From Bacteroidales bacterium (GTDB lineage Bacteria > Bacteroidota > Bacteroidia > Bacteroidales > UBA932): a DNA stretch of 40,886 nt. A model generated the notes under the pieces. That model had not been told where the DNA came from, searched no databases, and saw only the letters and a program-made list of their open reading frames with translations. Shown piece after piece: positions 7,673-16,458 of the stretch. Both the position numbers and the translations under genes were made by a program. The first letter of the stretch is position 1. Every line of letters begins with the position of its first letter. The stretch is from contig JAKSKH010000020.1 of the NCBI GenBank assembly GCA_024401855.1, positions 1 to 40,886 of the forward strand. Reading direction: 5' to 3'.

Positions 7673-8401
7673 CTATGCAATGAAATTTGCCTGAATGAAA
7701 GCATTGACCGCAACGATGACGAAAGCAAGGCAGATTATTGTGCAGACGATGATGCCTATCACCTTTATTCTCTTGAACCAGGTACTTCCGTCCCAGCCCA
7801 CTGTCTGGAACATGCTCCAGAAACCATGGCTGAGGTGATACCATACTGCAAGGAACCACGCAAAATAGAGGAGTACAACCCACCAGCGTCCGAAAGTGGC
7901 GGTAAGAAGCAGATAAGGATTGTTCTCGGCTTCTCCGAGGGAAGGACAGAACTCAAGAAGCTGCATCTTTGCCCAGAAATGGAAAAGATGGAAGACGATG
8001 AATCCGACGATGATGATTCCGAGAACGAACATGTTGCGCGAAGACCAGGAATCGGCGGCAGCCCTGCTGGGAACCTCATAACGCTTCACACCGCCTCTGG
8101 CGATGACGTTCTTGACGGTAAGCCAGCATCCGTAGAGGATATGGACGGCAAAGCCGAGCGCCAGTACAGGCACCATGATGGAGATGACCGGAGTTGACAT
8201 GAAGTCGCAGCCGAGCTTGAAAAGACCGTCCCCGGCGGAGAAGAGCTTGTCATCTGCGGCAACGGCGCCGAATTTACCCGTAAATGAATCGATTACTGAG
8301 AAGAAATTGATCGTGGCGTGAAGAAGGAGGAAAATGATAAGAAATGCTCCGCTGACTGCCTGGATGAATTTCTTTCCGATGGATGAGTTGAATATGAACA
8401 T
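7673..8401 (-). CDS. frdC: Fumarate reductase/succinate dehydrogenase cytochrome b558 subunit
   Basis: 242 residues, five hydrophobic helices, the length and pattern of the Bacteroidota (Wolinella-like) diheme cytochrome b. Candidate heme-ligand histidines sit in LLLHATINFFS, AVHILYG, VFHLFHFW and WYHLSHGFWSMFQ. It anchors the flavoprotein and iron-sulfur subunits to the inner membrane and exchanges electrons with menaquinone. In most relatives frdC is followed directly by frdA and frdB; here a terminator and rplM follow, so the partners must be elsewhere. Confidence 0.93.
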   Translation of the reverse strand: MFIFNSSIGKKFIQAVSGAFLIIFLLLHATINFFSVIDSFTGKFGAVAADDKLFSAGDGLFKLGCDFMSTPVISIMVPVLALGFAVHILYGCWLTVKNVIARGGVKRYEVPSRAAADSWSSRNMFVLGIIIVGFIVFHLFHFWAKMQLLEFCPSLGEAENNPYLLLTATFGRWWVVLLYFAWFLAVWYHLSHGFWSMFQTVGWDGSTWFKRIKVIGIIVCTIICLAFVIVAVNAFIQANFIA

Positions 8402-8430
8402 TTGATTTGAACTTTAATTCGCTTTATTCT

Positions 8431-8439
8431 GCAAATATA
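8431..8439 (-). promoter_or_regulatory. -7 element of frdC
   Basis: Minus strand TATATTTGC, 29 bases before the frdC ATG at 8401. The -33 region is weak. Confidence 0.55.
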
Positions 8440-8448
8440 CTCCGAATC

Positions 8449-8479
8449 TTGCAAGTTTCATAATTTTCAAATATTTTTG
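8449..8479 (+). promoter_or_regulatory. Promoter of pyrH-frr
   Basis: CTTG (TTG at 8449-8451), 20 bases, then TATTTTTG (8472-8479). It gives a short leader before ATG 8503 and lies back to back with the frdC promoter. Confidence 0.65.
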
Positions 8480-8502
8480 TGTAAATCAAAAAACAAGTCC
8501 GG

Positions 8503-9207
8503 ATGTACAAGAGAGTATTGTTGAAACTCAGCGGTGAGAGTCTGGGAGGATCCCAGGGAAAGGGAATAGAAGTTCCCAGCCTGAATGCTTATGCCGCAGA
8601 GATAGTGGAGGCCGTCAAGGCCGGGCATCAGATCGCCATCGTGAACGGGGGTGGAAACATTTTCCGCGGACTTCAAGGCGTGGGCAAGGGATTTGACCGC
8701 GTGACGGGAGACAGGATGGGAATGCTCGCCACCGTCATCAACGGCCTGGCACTCGCCAGCGCAATCAGATCGGCCGGCATCAAGGCCGAAGTGTTCACGG
8801 CAATACCAATGGAGCCCGTAGCCAGATACTACAACAGGGACAACGCGGTAAAACTTCTTGAAGAAGGAGGCGTGGCCATAATCACCGGCGGCACCGGAAG
8901 TCCTTTCTTCACGACCGACTCCGGAGCAGCCCTCAGGGCTCTCGAGATAGGTGCCGACGCCCTCCTCAAGGGGACGCGCGTGGATGGAGTCTATACGGCC
9001 GATCCCGAGAAGGATCCAACTGCCGTCAAATACAGGGAGCTCACTTTCACGAAAGCTCTGACAGACCATTTGAAAGTCATGGATGCGACGGCGTTCGCTC
9101 TCTGCGAACAGGGTGAGGTGCCCATTGTCGTATTCAATATAGAGCAGAAAGGCAACCTTACAAAGGTGCTTGACGGCGAAGAAATAGGTACAATAGTTCA
9201 CGCATAA
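8503..9207 (+). CDS. pyrH: UMP kinase
   Basis: 234 residues, amino-acid-kinase fold. It phosphorylates UMP to UDP for pyrimidine nucleotide synthesis. Motifs: RVLLKLSGESLGG at the N-terminus, the NGGGNIFRG phosphate loop, TGDRMGMLATVINGLAL (UMP binding), GGTGSPFFTTDSGAALRA and DGVYTADPEKDP. It begins MYKRVLLKLSG as in other bacteria. frr follows 19 bases later, the conserved pyrH-frr arrangement. Confidence 0.98.
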   Translation: MYKRVLLKLSGESLGGSQGKGIEVPSLNAYAAEIVEAVKAGHQIAIVNGGGNIFRGLQGVGKGFDRVTGDRMGMLATVINGLALASAIRSAGIKAEVFTAIPMEPVARYYNRDNAVKLLEEGGVAIITGGTGSPFFTTDSGAALRALEIGADALLKGTRVDGVYTADPEKDPTAVKYRELTFTKALTDHLKVMDATAFALCEQGEVPIVVFNIEQKGNLTKVLDGEEIGTIVHA

Positions 9208-9226
9208 TCAAAAGAATTCACATAAT

Positions 9227-9796
9227 ATGTTGACAGACAGAGCAAAAGAAATCGTTACCGGAGCAGAATCAAAAATGAAGGATACCGTATCCTTCCTTGC
9301 TGAGGATTTGAAGAACTACAGGGTGGGAAAGGCCAACCCCAACATTTTCAATCCCGTAACGGTGGATTATTACGGCACCCCCACACCTCTCAGCCAGGTG
9401 GCTTCCATAACTACTCCCGATGCCAAGACCCTCGCGATACAGCCCTGGGAGAAAAGCCTCATCCCAAAGATTGAAAAGGCAATCCTTGATGCCAATGTAG
9501 GCCTGACCCCCTCAAACAACGGGGAGATCATCCGCTGCACCGTGCCCGCCCTCACTGAGGAAAGGCGCAAGGAACTCATCAAGAAAGCGAAGGCTGCTGG
9601 AGAGAATGCAAAGATAGCGATACGCAACACCCGCCGTGACGCCGTCGACACTCTCAAGAAGGCCCAGAAGAATGAAGGACTTTCCGAAGATACCGAGAAA
9701 GAAGCGGAAGCCGAGATTCAGAAACTCACAGACGCCAAGGTGAAGGCTGTAGATGAGACCGTAAGCGCAAAGGAGAAGGAAATCATGACCGTCTGA
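9227..9796 (+). CDS. frr: Ribosome recycling factor
   Basis: 189 residues, standard length. With EF-G it splits post-termination ribosomes. Recognised by LKNYRVGKANPNIF, VDYYGTPTPLSQVASI, IQPWEKSLIPKIEKAI and the helical LTEERRKELIKKAK segment. Its last 14 bases overlap the 3' end of lpxK on the other strand. Confidence 0.98.
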   Translation: MLTDRAKEIVTGAESKMKDTVSFLAEDLKNYRVGKANPNIFNPVTVDYYGTPTPLSQVASITTPDAKTLAIQPWEKSLIPKIEKAILDANVGLTPSNNGEIIRCTVPALTEERRKELIKKAKAAGENAKIAIRNTRRDAVDTLKKAQKNEGLSEDTEKEAEAEIQKLTDAKVKAVDETVSAKEKEIMTV

Positions 9797-10916
9797 GTCC
9801 GGAAAGGAGTTCCCGGAACTTTTCCTTTTCCTCTCCGGTTACGAACTCGGAAGAAATAGGTATGTAGAACATTCTGTCCGTAAGATTTTCCGGCATACCG
9901 ACATAGTCAAGGATGCGCTGAGCATCCTTTTCTGTTGTCACGACGGCAGCGGTGGGGTTTTCTCTGATAATATCCGTTATCTTACGGATGTCTCGGTCGG
10001 AGAACTTGTGATGGTCTTCAAAATTGAAGAGCTTGAGGATTTTGTACGAATCGCTCAGATAATTCCTGAAGGGGATATTGTTGGCGATGCCTGTGAACAG
10101 GACTATCTTCTTCGCATAGAAATACCTCGGATTGGACGTGACGTAGACATTCTTAGGCGCCTCATACTTTATATAGGTGAAGAAGACATGCTGCCTTACG
10201 CCTCTGCGGTTCAAGGCTGTGGACGTGACCGGATCAAAGTCCGTATAGTGCAGTCTTTTCAGGAAGCCGGCCTTCTCCTCCTGTGTCATTCCCTGGACAC
10301 ACTTGGTTACAATGAGCGCATCCGCCTTGAAAATCCTTCCCGGAAGGTCGCGCAGACGGCCGAAGGGCAGAAGACTGTCTTCGAATACGGGCCTGTTGAA
10401 ATCTACAAGCACCACATTCAGATCCGCGGCAAGCTTGCGGTACTGGAAGGCATCATCGAGAACTATAAGATCGGATGCCGGGAAATCCCTGTTCCAGCAC
10501 TTCCTGCCGGTGCGGCTTTTTCCCAGTTCGCCGGGAGATGCGAGGAAACGGCATCCTTCCAACCTGTCCTTGTCGACGGCTACCGTCACACCGGGATTCT
10601 TCTTCTTTATCTGGAACGGCTCATCCCCGAACATCGCCGCGCTGCCACGGTCCGTCACCTGCTGGAATCCGGAGCTTTCCCTTTTGTATCCCCTTGACAG
10701 TACGGCAAGATGAGAGCCTGACCATTCTTCCGTTTCTCCAAGCATGCGCAGAATCAGTTCCACGTGAGGAGTCTTGCCGGTTCCCCCGACAGTGACATTT
10801 CCAACGCATATTGTAGGCACATCCGCCTTTCTGGATGCAAGTATTCCTTTGTCATACAACATATTGCGTATGGCAAGAACGAGATAGTACGGAGAGAGGA
10901 CAATCCTGTCAATCAT
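9783..10916 (-). CDS. lpxK: Tetraacyldisaccharide 4'-kinase (lipid A synthesis)
   Basis: 377 residues from ATG 10916. This start is preferred over one 45 bases upstream because homologues begin with the amphipathic MIDRIVLSPYYLVLAIRN helix. The enzyme phosphorylates the 4' position of the lipid A precursor at the inner membrane. The P-loop GNVTVGGTGKTPH (near residue 40), LSRGYKRES and DDAFQYRKL motifs are intact. It overlaps the end of dusB by 8 bases, so it is probably translationally coupled to it. Confidence 0.95.
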   Translation of the reverse strand: MIDRIVLSPYYLVLAIRNMLYDKGILASRKADVPTICVGNVTVGGTGKTPHVELILRMLGETEEWSGSHLAVLSRGYKRESSGFQQVTDRGSAAMFGDEPFQIKKKNPGVTVAVDKDRLEGCRFLASPGELGKSRTGRKCWNRDFPASDLIVLDDAFQYRKLAADLNVVLVDFNRPVFEDSLLPFGRLRDLPGRIFKADALIVTKCVQGMTQEEKAGFLKRLHYTDFDPVTSTALNRRGVRQHVFFTYIKYEAPKNVYVTSNPRYFYAKKIVLFTGIANNIPFRNYLSDSYKILKLFNFEDHHKFSDRDIRKITDIIRENPTAAVVTTEKDAQRILDYVGMPENLTDRMFYIPISSEFVTGEEKEKFRELLSGLRRS

Positions 10917-11904
10917 AACGTTCACAAATATAGTCAAGAATTCCGTAAAGTTCGTCCACATCCAGTGTGGTCACCATTTTCATCCTGGTCTCCTTGAAAT
11001 CGGGAAGACCTTTGAAATAGCAGGACAGGTGACGTCTCATCTCATATATGCCGCGGGGAACGCCCTTTGCCTTTATGGACAGGTCAAGATGGCGTCTGGC
11101 AAGTTCCACCCGCTCCTTCACCCCGAGAGGAGGCATCTCCTCCCCCGTATCGAGGTAATGCCTTATCTCACGGAATATCCACGGATGACCGAACGTGGCC
11201 CGTCCTATCATGATTCCGTCCACCCCGTATCTGTCGAAAGCCTGTTTTGCTCCCGGGCCGTCAGTGATGTCGCCGTTTCCTATTATGGGTATGTGCATGC
11301 GGGGATTGTTTTTCACCTCCCCAATCAGGGTCCAGTCCGCCTCCCCCCTGTACATCTGGCAGCGCGTACGCCCGTGGATGGTCAGGGCGCAGATACCGGC
11401 ATCCTGCAGCCGTTCCGCAAGTTCGACTATGATTTTGGAGTTCTCATCCCAGCCCAGACGGGTCTTCACGGTAACCGGTTTGTCCACGGCATCCACAATT
11501 GCCCTGGTTATGGCCAGCATCTTGTCCGGCTCCCTCATCATTCCGGACCCGGCGCCACGCCCCGCAATCTTCGTTACCGGACACCCGAAGTTGATGTCTA
11601 TGATGTCGGCCCCGTGCCCTCCGGCTATTTCCACGGCTTTATCGGCCATCCGGGCCGCCTCCACCATGGATTCAGGGATATGCCCGTATATCTGTATGCC
11701 AACCGGAGCCTCCTCTTCGAGAGTGCGCATCTTGTCTATTGCCTTGACGGCATCCCGGATGAGTCCGTCCGAGGGTATGAACTCGGTATAAACCATATCC
11801 GCGCCCTGTTCCCGGCACAGCACCCTGAATGACACATCAGTCACATCTTCCATCGGAGCCAGCAGAAGAGGTCTGTCTCCCAAATCCAGATTACCGATTT
11901 TCAT
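10909..11904 (-). CDS. dusB: tRNA-dihydrouridine synthase, DusB-like
   Basis: 331 residues. An FMN enzyme that reduces uridines in the tRNA D-loop using NADPH. The N-terminus has LLLAPMEDVTDVSFR, the catalytic-Cys segment DINFGCPVTKI lies near residue 105, and VKTRLGWDE, LTIHGRTRCQMY and GNGDI are all present, followed by DGIMIGRATFGHPWIF and a C-terminal helical domain. First gene of the dusB-lpxK pair; a one-mismatch -7 box (TAAATTAGC) lies only ~4 bases before the ATG. Confidence 0.95.
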   Translation of the reverse strand: MKIGNLDLGDRPLLLAPMEDVTDVSFRVLCREQGADMVYTEFIPSDGLIRDAVKAIDKMRTLEEEAPVGIQIYGHIPESMVEAARMADKAVEIAGGHGADIIDINFGCPVTKIAGRGAGSGMMREPDKMLAITRAIVDAVDKPVTVKTRLGWDENSKIIVELAERLQDAGICALTIHGRTRCQMYRGEADWTLIGEVKNNPRMHIPIIGNGDITDGPGAKQAFDRYGVDGIMIGRATFGHPWIFREIRHYLDTGEEMPPLGVKERVELARRHLDLSIKAKGVPRGIYEMRRHLSCYFKGLPDFKETRMKMVTTLDVDELYGILDYICERYD

Positions 11905-11945
11905 GCCGCTAATTTAGTCATTCTTATCCATTACACGGCAGATGT

Positions 11946-11977
11946 TTTGAAATGATTGATTAAAATCACATATTTGC
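11946..11977 (+). promoter_or_regulatory. Promoter of aminopeptidase P gene
   Basis: TTTG (11946-11949), 19 bases, CATATTTGC (11969-11977; one mismatch to TAnnTTTGC). The ATG at 11982 begins only 4 bases after the -7 element, so the transcript would have almost no leader. Confidence 0.6.
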
Positions 11978-11981
11978 GTCC

Positions 11982-13742
11982 ATGTATAAGGAAAGATTGG
12001 AATCCTTGCGCACAATGATGCGCTCAAAGGGGTGGGATGCCGTCATTATCACCGGCTCCGACCCTCACAACAGCGAATACCCTGCGGAAAGATGGAAACA
12101 GGTACAGTGGCTGTGCGGTTTTACCGGAGAAGCCGGGGACATAGTGGTCACTCTTGACCACGCCGGACTGTGGACCGACACAAGATACTTCATCCAGGCA
12201 AACATACAGCTGGAAGGAAGCGGCTTCGTGCTGCACAAGACAAGGGTGCCGGAGCAGGTCCTGATTCCGGAATGGCTTGCTCTCAATCTCGACAAGGACT
12301 CGATCGTTGCAGTGGACGGACTCTGCCAGAACGCTTCCGAAATCAGCGCCATTGCCGGGAACTTCACTGTGGCAAGCGTGCCGAACATGCTGGATGCCCT
12401 GTGGAAAGACCGCCCCGCCATTCCTCAAACCCCGGTTTTCACCATTGACCCCGGAGAGACAAGAGCATCAAAGATAGACTGGCTGAGGGATTTCATAGAC
12501 GGCAGGGAATGTGACGGAATTCTGCTGAGCTCCCTTGATGAGATTGCATGGACCCTCAACGTGAGGGCTTCGGATATTGAATACAATCCTCTGGTCATAT
12601 CTTATCTTCTTGTAAGAAGGGATGACGTGAAATGGTTTGTACTCAAAGGCAATGTAACGGATGAGGTCACACTCGCCACAATGGATATAGTCCGCTCGGC
12701 AGGAATCGAGGTCCTCCCATATGAAGACCTGGAGCTTGAACTGGGGGACATGCACTGGGGACGCCTGTTCCTGGATTCCAACACCATAAATTATCACTTG
12801 TGGACACAGGTGTCATGCGATGTGGTCATGGAGCCGAGCCCGGTGCGTCTGCGCAAGGCTGTCAAGAACCCGACCGAGATAGCAGGCATGCGGAAGGCGC
12901 ATCTGCTGGACGGAGCCGCAATGGAACGTTTTCTTTTCTGGCTGGAGAGTTCTGTGGACGCAAGGGGCGACATAAGCGAAAGAGATGCCGCAGATATGCT
13001 GGGACGCATAAGGGCTGAGATTCCCGGATACCGGGGAGACAGCTTCGAGACTATCTCTGCCTGTGGGAAAGGCGCCGCGCTTCCGCATTACATAACCCCG
13101 AAGAAAAATGCTCCGGTACTTCCTTCACACGGGCTGTATCTGTGCGACAGCGGTGCACAGTACGATTTCGGAACAACGGACATCACCCGCACGGTTCCCC
13201 TCGGGGAATGTTCCCCTCTGGAGAAGGAAGACTATACCCTTGTCCTGAAGGGGCACATAGACCTGGCCATGGCGGCATTCCCAGCAGGAACGGCAGGATG
13301 CCAGATAGATGTCCTTGCACGAAATCCTCTCTGGCAGGCAAGAAGGAACTTCGGCCATGGGACAGGTCACGGGGTCGGATACTTCCTCGGAGTTCACGAA
13401 GGACCGCAGGACATACGGCAGAACCTTAACGGAACGCCTCTCACACCGGGCATGATTACATCCGACGAACCCGGAATCTACAGGGAGGGGATGCACGGAG
13501 TACGTCACGAGAATCTGATTCTCTGTGTTGAATCCGGGAATAACGACTTCGGCAACTGGCTGGAATTCGAGACCCTCACACTCTGCCACTTCGACACTTC
13601 ATGCATTGTCCGTGAATTGCTGGACAGCAGGGAAATAAAGTGGCTGAACGATTATAACGAACACGTTTTCACCACATTGTCGCCATATCTCTCTGCCGAC
13701 GTGGCTGACTGGCTGAGGGAGAAGACCATGCCTATTCAGTGA
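11982..13742 (+). CDS. pepP: Xaa-Pro aminopeptidase (M24B)
   Basis: 586 residues, the long three-domain aminopeptidase P form. It removes N-terminal residues preceding proline in peptides, in the cytoplasm. Two creatinase-N-like domains (residues ~1-300, with a DLARDTDR-type ITGSDPHNSEY start) precede the pita-bread catalytic domain. Metal ligands are visible: Asp in LCDSGAQYDFGTTDITRT (two Asp), His in GHGTGHGVGYFLGVHEGP, Glu in SDEPGIYREG and Glu in RHENLILC. No signal peptide. Its 3' end overlaps the convergent U32 gene by 11 bases. Confidence 0.96.
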   Translation: MYKERLESLRTMMRSKGWDAVIITGSDPHNSEYPAERWKQVQWLCGFTGEAGDIVVTLDHAGLWTDTRYFIQANIQLEGSGFVLHKTRVPEQVLIPEWLALNLDKDSIVAVDGLCQNASEISAIAGNFTVASVPNMLDALWKDRPAIPQTPVFTIDPGETRASKIDWLRDFIDGRECDGILLSSLDEIAWTLNVRASDIEYNPLVISYLLVRRDDVKWFVLKGNVTDEVTLATMDIVRSAGIEVLPYEDLELELGDMHWGRLFLDSNTINYHLWTQVSCDVVMEPSPVRLRKAVKNPTEIAGMRKAHLLDGAAMERFLFWLESSVDARGDISERDAADMLGRIRAEIPGYRGDSFETISACGKGAALPHYITPKKNAPVLPSHGLYLCDSGAQYDFGTTDITRTVPLGECSPLEKEDYTLVLKGHIDLAMAAFPAGTAGCQIDVLARNPLWQARRNFGHGTGHGVGYFLGVHEGPQDIRQNLNGTPLTPGMITSDEPGIYREGMHGVRHENLILCVESGNNDFGNWLEFETLTLCHFDTSCIVRELLDSREIKWLNDYNEHVFTTLSPYLSADVADWLREKTMPIQ

Positions 13743-15459
13743 CGGAAAGGGTCATCTCGCAATTGGCACAGTCGAAATTGAGCTTGAAACGTTTCCCGTT
13801 GTTTGAAAGATAAAGAGGCTTGGGACTGCATATCCCGAGTTCGTGGCGCACGCAATATTTGGAACGCATCAGCTCGGAAGAACGCACTTCCCTCACAGGC
13901 AAAACGGGGTTGGAGATTATTTTCCGTAATCCCAGACTGTTTGACGTAACGGGTATGGCGTCGAGTTTTGCGGCGATTTCCCTGCGCATGGAATTCATGC
14001 ATGAAGCCTTGAGCAGAGGGACGGAGCCATCCTTGCTGTCAACCAGTACATCATTCACCTTGAAACAGAACTGGGAGCTACGCTTGGAGAGTTGCTCGCG
14101 AAGCATGGAAAGCATGCGTTCCGGATTGTCCGCAGCCCGGGTTTCGAAGGAGAACGAGGAAGTCAGCGTACGTCCGTCTTCCGTCTCAGCCTCTATATCG
14201 ACCGAGAAACCGTCCTTAAGCGAGACGCGGAGGTTCACGTCAACATAACGGTGGCAGGGCATTGTTTCCAGAGTCTTTTCGAAGGCTGAGTTGATGTTCC
14301 GGTAAACCGTCAGACCTTTGCGCAGGCCGGGAACATCCTTGCATCTGATGGTAAGACCGTCACACACGTCCCCGCGGAAGCCGGTGACACCATCCTTTCC
14401 GGAAAAGGCGAATCCGTCGCCGTTATGAAGCGCAAGTCCCTTATCGAAAGGCTTCAGGACAATTGCCGCCTGACCTCCGGAAACGGAAAAACGCTCAACT
14501 GTTCCGACAGCCTCCCCCATGGACTTGGGCGCATCCATCGAAGACCATTTCCCCCTTTTCCCGTCCAGATAAAGCTGGGTGTAACCCCTGTTGAAAGTCT
14601 TGACGCTGTCCGGGGTGAAACCTCCCGTCACATGACCGAAAGAAGCCCTTGCATATTTGTCCGGATATCTGTCGACAAGCGCATTCAATGCAATGTCGTA
14701 GTCCCTGACAACATTCTTCACATAAGAGACATTCTTGAGCCGGCCCTCGATTTTAAAGGAAGACACACCCGCATCCGCAAGATCTTCCAGCCTTTCTTTC
14801 AGGTTATAATCCTTAAGGGACAGAACTGCCTTGTTCTTCAGAAGGACACGTCCGTCGGAATCCGAAAGGTCGTACAGGGAACGGCAGGCCTGGATGCACT
14901 CCCCCCTGTCCGCGCTGCGTCCGTCTATATGTTCCGAAAGACGGCAGTCCCCGCTGTAGCATACACAGAGGGCTCCGTGCACGAAGAATTCGACCTCGCA
15001 CCTTACCACTGCGCATATACGGCGGATTGTCTGAAGAGAAAGTTCCCTCTCAAGAATGATTCTGGAGCATCCAAGAGCCTCGAACTGCCTGGCCCTGGAT
15101 TCGTCCCGAATGGCACACTGGGTTGACGCATGAAGGGGAATGCGGATATCTTCCCATTCCGCTATGCGCGGGTCGCGGATGATGAATGCATCCGCACCGG
15201 CCTCCTGTGCCTGAAGCATCTGGGAATGCATGGCGTCCAGTTCATCATCCCTTATCAGGATATTGTACGTCACGAAAACCCTGGCTCCGAAACGGTGCGC
15301 GTAGGAGCACAGCTGCGCGATATCGGAAAATTTGTTCCCGGCAGCCTTTCTGGCACCGAAATCGGGGCCGGCTATATATACGGCATCGGCGCCGCAGTCT
15401 ATGGCTGCGACGCCGGTTTCCATATTTCTTGCCGGAGCCAGAAGCTCGAGAGAAGTCAT
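13732..15459 (-). CDS. Peptidase U32 family protein (RlhA/YrrO-like) with DUF3656-like tail
   Basis: 575 residues. The N-terminal U32 barrel carries LELLAPARN, GADAVYIAGPDFGAR, the family signature EFFVHGALCVCYSGDC and the Cys-rich RGECIQACR segment. These cysteines are thought to bind an Fe-S cluster. The C-terminal ~200 residues fit the DUF3656 extension of RlhA, the E. coli protein needed for 23S rRNA C2501 hydroxylation. Proteolytic activity of this family is doubtful; an RNA-modification role is inferred from the family. Its ATG overlaps the stop of the TPR gene (TAATG), so the two are coupled. Confidence 0.88.
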   Translation of the reverse strand: MTSLELLAPARNMETGVAAIDCGADAVYIAGPDFGARKAAGNKFSDIAQLCSYAHRFGARVFVTYNILIRDDELDAMHSQMLQAQEAGADAFIIRDPRIAEWEDIRIPLHASTQCAIRDESRARQFEALGCSRIILERELSLQTIRRICAVVRCEVEFFVHGALCVCYSGDCRLSEHIDGRSADRGECIQACRSLYDLSDSDGRVLLKNKAVLSLKDYNLKERLEDLADAGVSSFKIEGRLKNVSYVKNVVRDYDIALNALVDRYPDKYARASFGHVTGGFTPDSVKTFNRGYTQLYLDGKRGKWSSMDAPKSMGEAVGTVERFSVSGGQAAIVLKPFDKGLALHNGDGFAFSGKDGVTGFRGDVCDGLTIRCKDVPGLRKGLTVYRNINSAFEKTLETMPCHRYVDVNLRVSLKDGFSVDIEAETEDGRTLTSSFSFETRAADNPERMLSMLREQLSKRSSQFCFKVNDVLVDSKDGSVPLLKASCMNSMRREIAAKLDAIPVTSNSLGLRKIISNPVLPVREVRSSELMRSKYCVRHELGICSPKPLYLSNNGKRFKLNFDCANCEMTLSVTE

Positions 15460-16388
15460 TACTTGAGTGAGTTCAGAAGTTTCTGTGCCTCTGCACCGTA
15501 CTTGGGATCGGAAGCCGCCTTCTGGTAGAATTCCTTAGCCTTTTCTATGTTCTTCGCACCCTGATAAAGAGCTCCGACGGTATAGGCGATCTGACCTGCA
15601 TTCTTTGCATCGGGAGCAGCCTCAAGATACTGTGTGAAATACTTGATGGCATCGTTGTTCTTGCCGGCGAGCTGGGATGCCTGTCCCGCAATCTGGAGAG
15701 CCTGAGGATTGGCAAGATATTCGTTCGCCTTGAGAGCTGCGGTCACAGCATCTCCGAAACTCTTGCTCTTGAGAGCTGCGGAAGCTTTCTTGAGGAACAA
15801 TGTGGAAAGCTGCTTGAGAGCCATCTTTTCCTGACCGTTGGCTGCTGCCTGCTCGAAAGCGGCGACAGCTCCGTCAGAATCTCCTGAAGCTCCGAGAGCC
15901 TGTCCGAGACGGAGTGCGGCCATTCCGTTGGTGGCGTCCGCATCTATTATCTCCTTGTATATCTCGGCAGCGGCTGCGGGATTCTCCTTGAGAAGACCGT
16001 TTCCTTTCTGCATCTTGACCTGAGGGATCAGGCCTTCAGCCTCGGCGAGGATGTCCTCTGCACCGAAGTTCTTCGCAATCTCAAGAACAGCCACAAGCTT
16101 CTGAATGGCGGAATCATAGTCTGAAGCCTTGATGAAATCCTTCGCTATGGAAAGATTGATGTTGGGGATGATATTCTTGCAGTTCTCGACGATGTCCTTG
16201 CCTTCCTCTCCGAGAGCGGTCGCCTTCTCGAGAGCTTCCTCGAAAGAAGCAAGCGCACCCGCCTTGTCCCCTGCGGTGAGAGATGCGGCACCATTATTGT
16301 AAATTTCTGTAATCCCGGCGAAGTCCTGCGCTCCGACCAAACCTGCAGCGAAAACGACTGCTGCCAAAGATGCAATGATTTTCTTCAT
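15459..16388 (-). CDS. Secreted TPR-repeat protein
   Basis: 309 residues. A clear signal peptide (MKKIIASLAAVVFAAGLVGA) directs it to the periplasm. The mature part is Ala-rich and helical, with several tetratricopeptide-like units (for example residues ~120-155, ~205-245 and ~250-290, ending KAKEFYQKAASDPKYGAEAQKLL). TPRs mediate protein-protein contacts; the partner is unknown. It precedes and is coupled to the U32 gene, an association I cannot explain functionally. Confidence 0.85.
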   Translation of the reverse strand: MKKIIASLAAVVFAAGLVGAQDFAGITEIYNNGAASLTAGDKAGALASFEEALEKATALGEEGKDIVENCKNIIPNINLSIAKDFIKASDYDSAIQKLVAVLEIAKNFGAEDILAEAEGLIPQVKMQKGNGLLKENPAAAAEIYKEIIDADATNGMAALRLGQALGASGDSDGAVAAFEQAAANGQEKMALKQLSTLFLKKASAALKSKSFGDAVTAALKANEYLANPQALQIAGQASQLAGKNNDAIKYFTQYLEAAPDAKNAGQIAYTVGALYQGAKNIEKAKEFYQKAASDPKYGAEAQKLLNSLK

Positions 16389-16409
16389 GTAAATATGTTT
16401 TTCTTATTT

Positions 16410-16439
16410 GCAAATGTAATAAATTTTGTCTTACTTTTG
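16410..16439. promoter_or_regulatory. Divergent -7 elements, TPR and M16 genes
   Basis: Minus strand TACATTTGC (16418-16410) lies 22 bases before the TPR gene ATG; plus strand TACTTTTG (16432-16439) lies 20 bases before the M16-like gene ATG at 16459. A TTTG at 16407-16410 could serve as the plus-strand -33 at a slightly long spacing of 21. Confidence 0.6.
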
Positions 16440-16458
16440 TAAACTATTCGGCACTATT

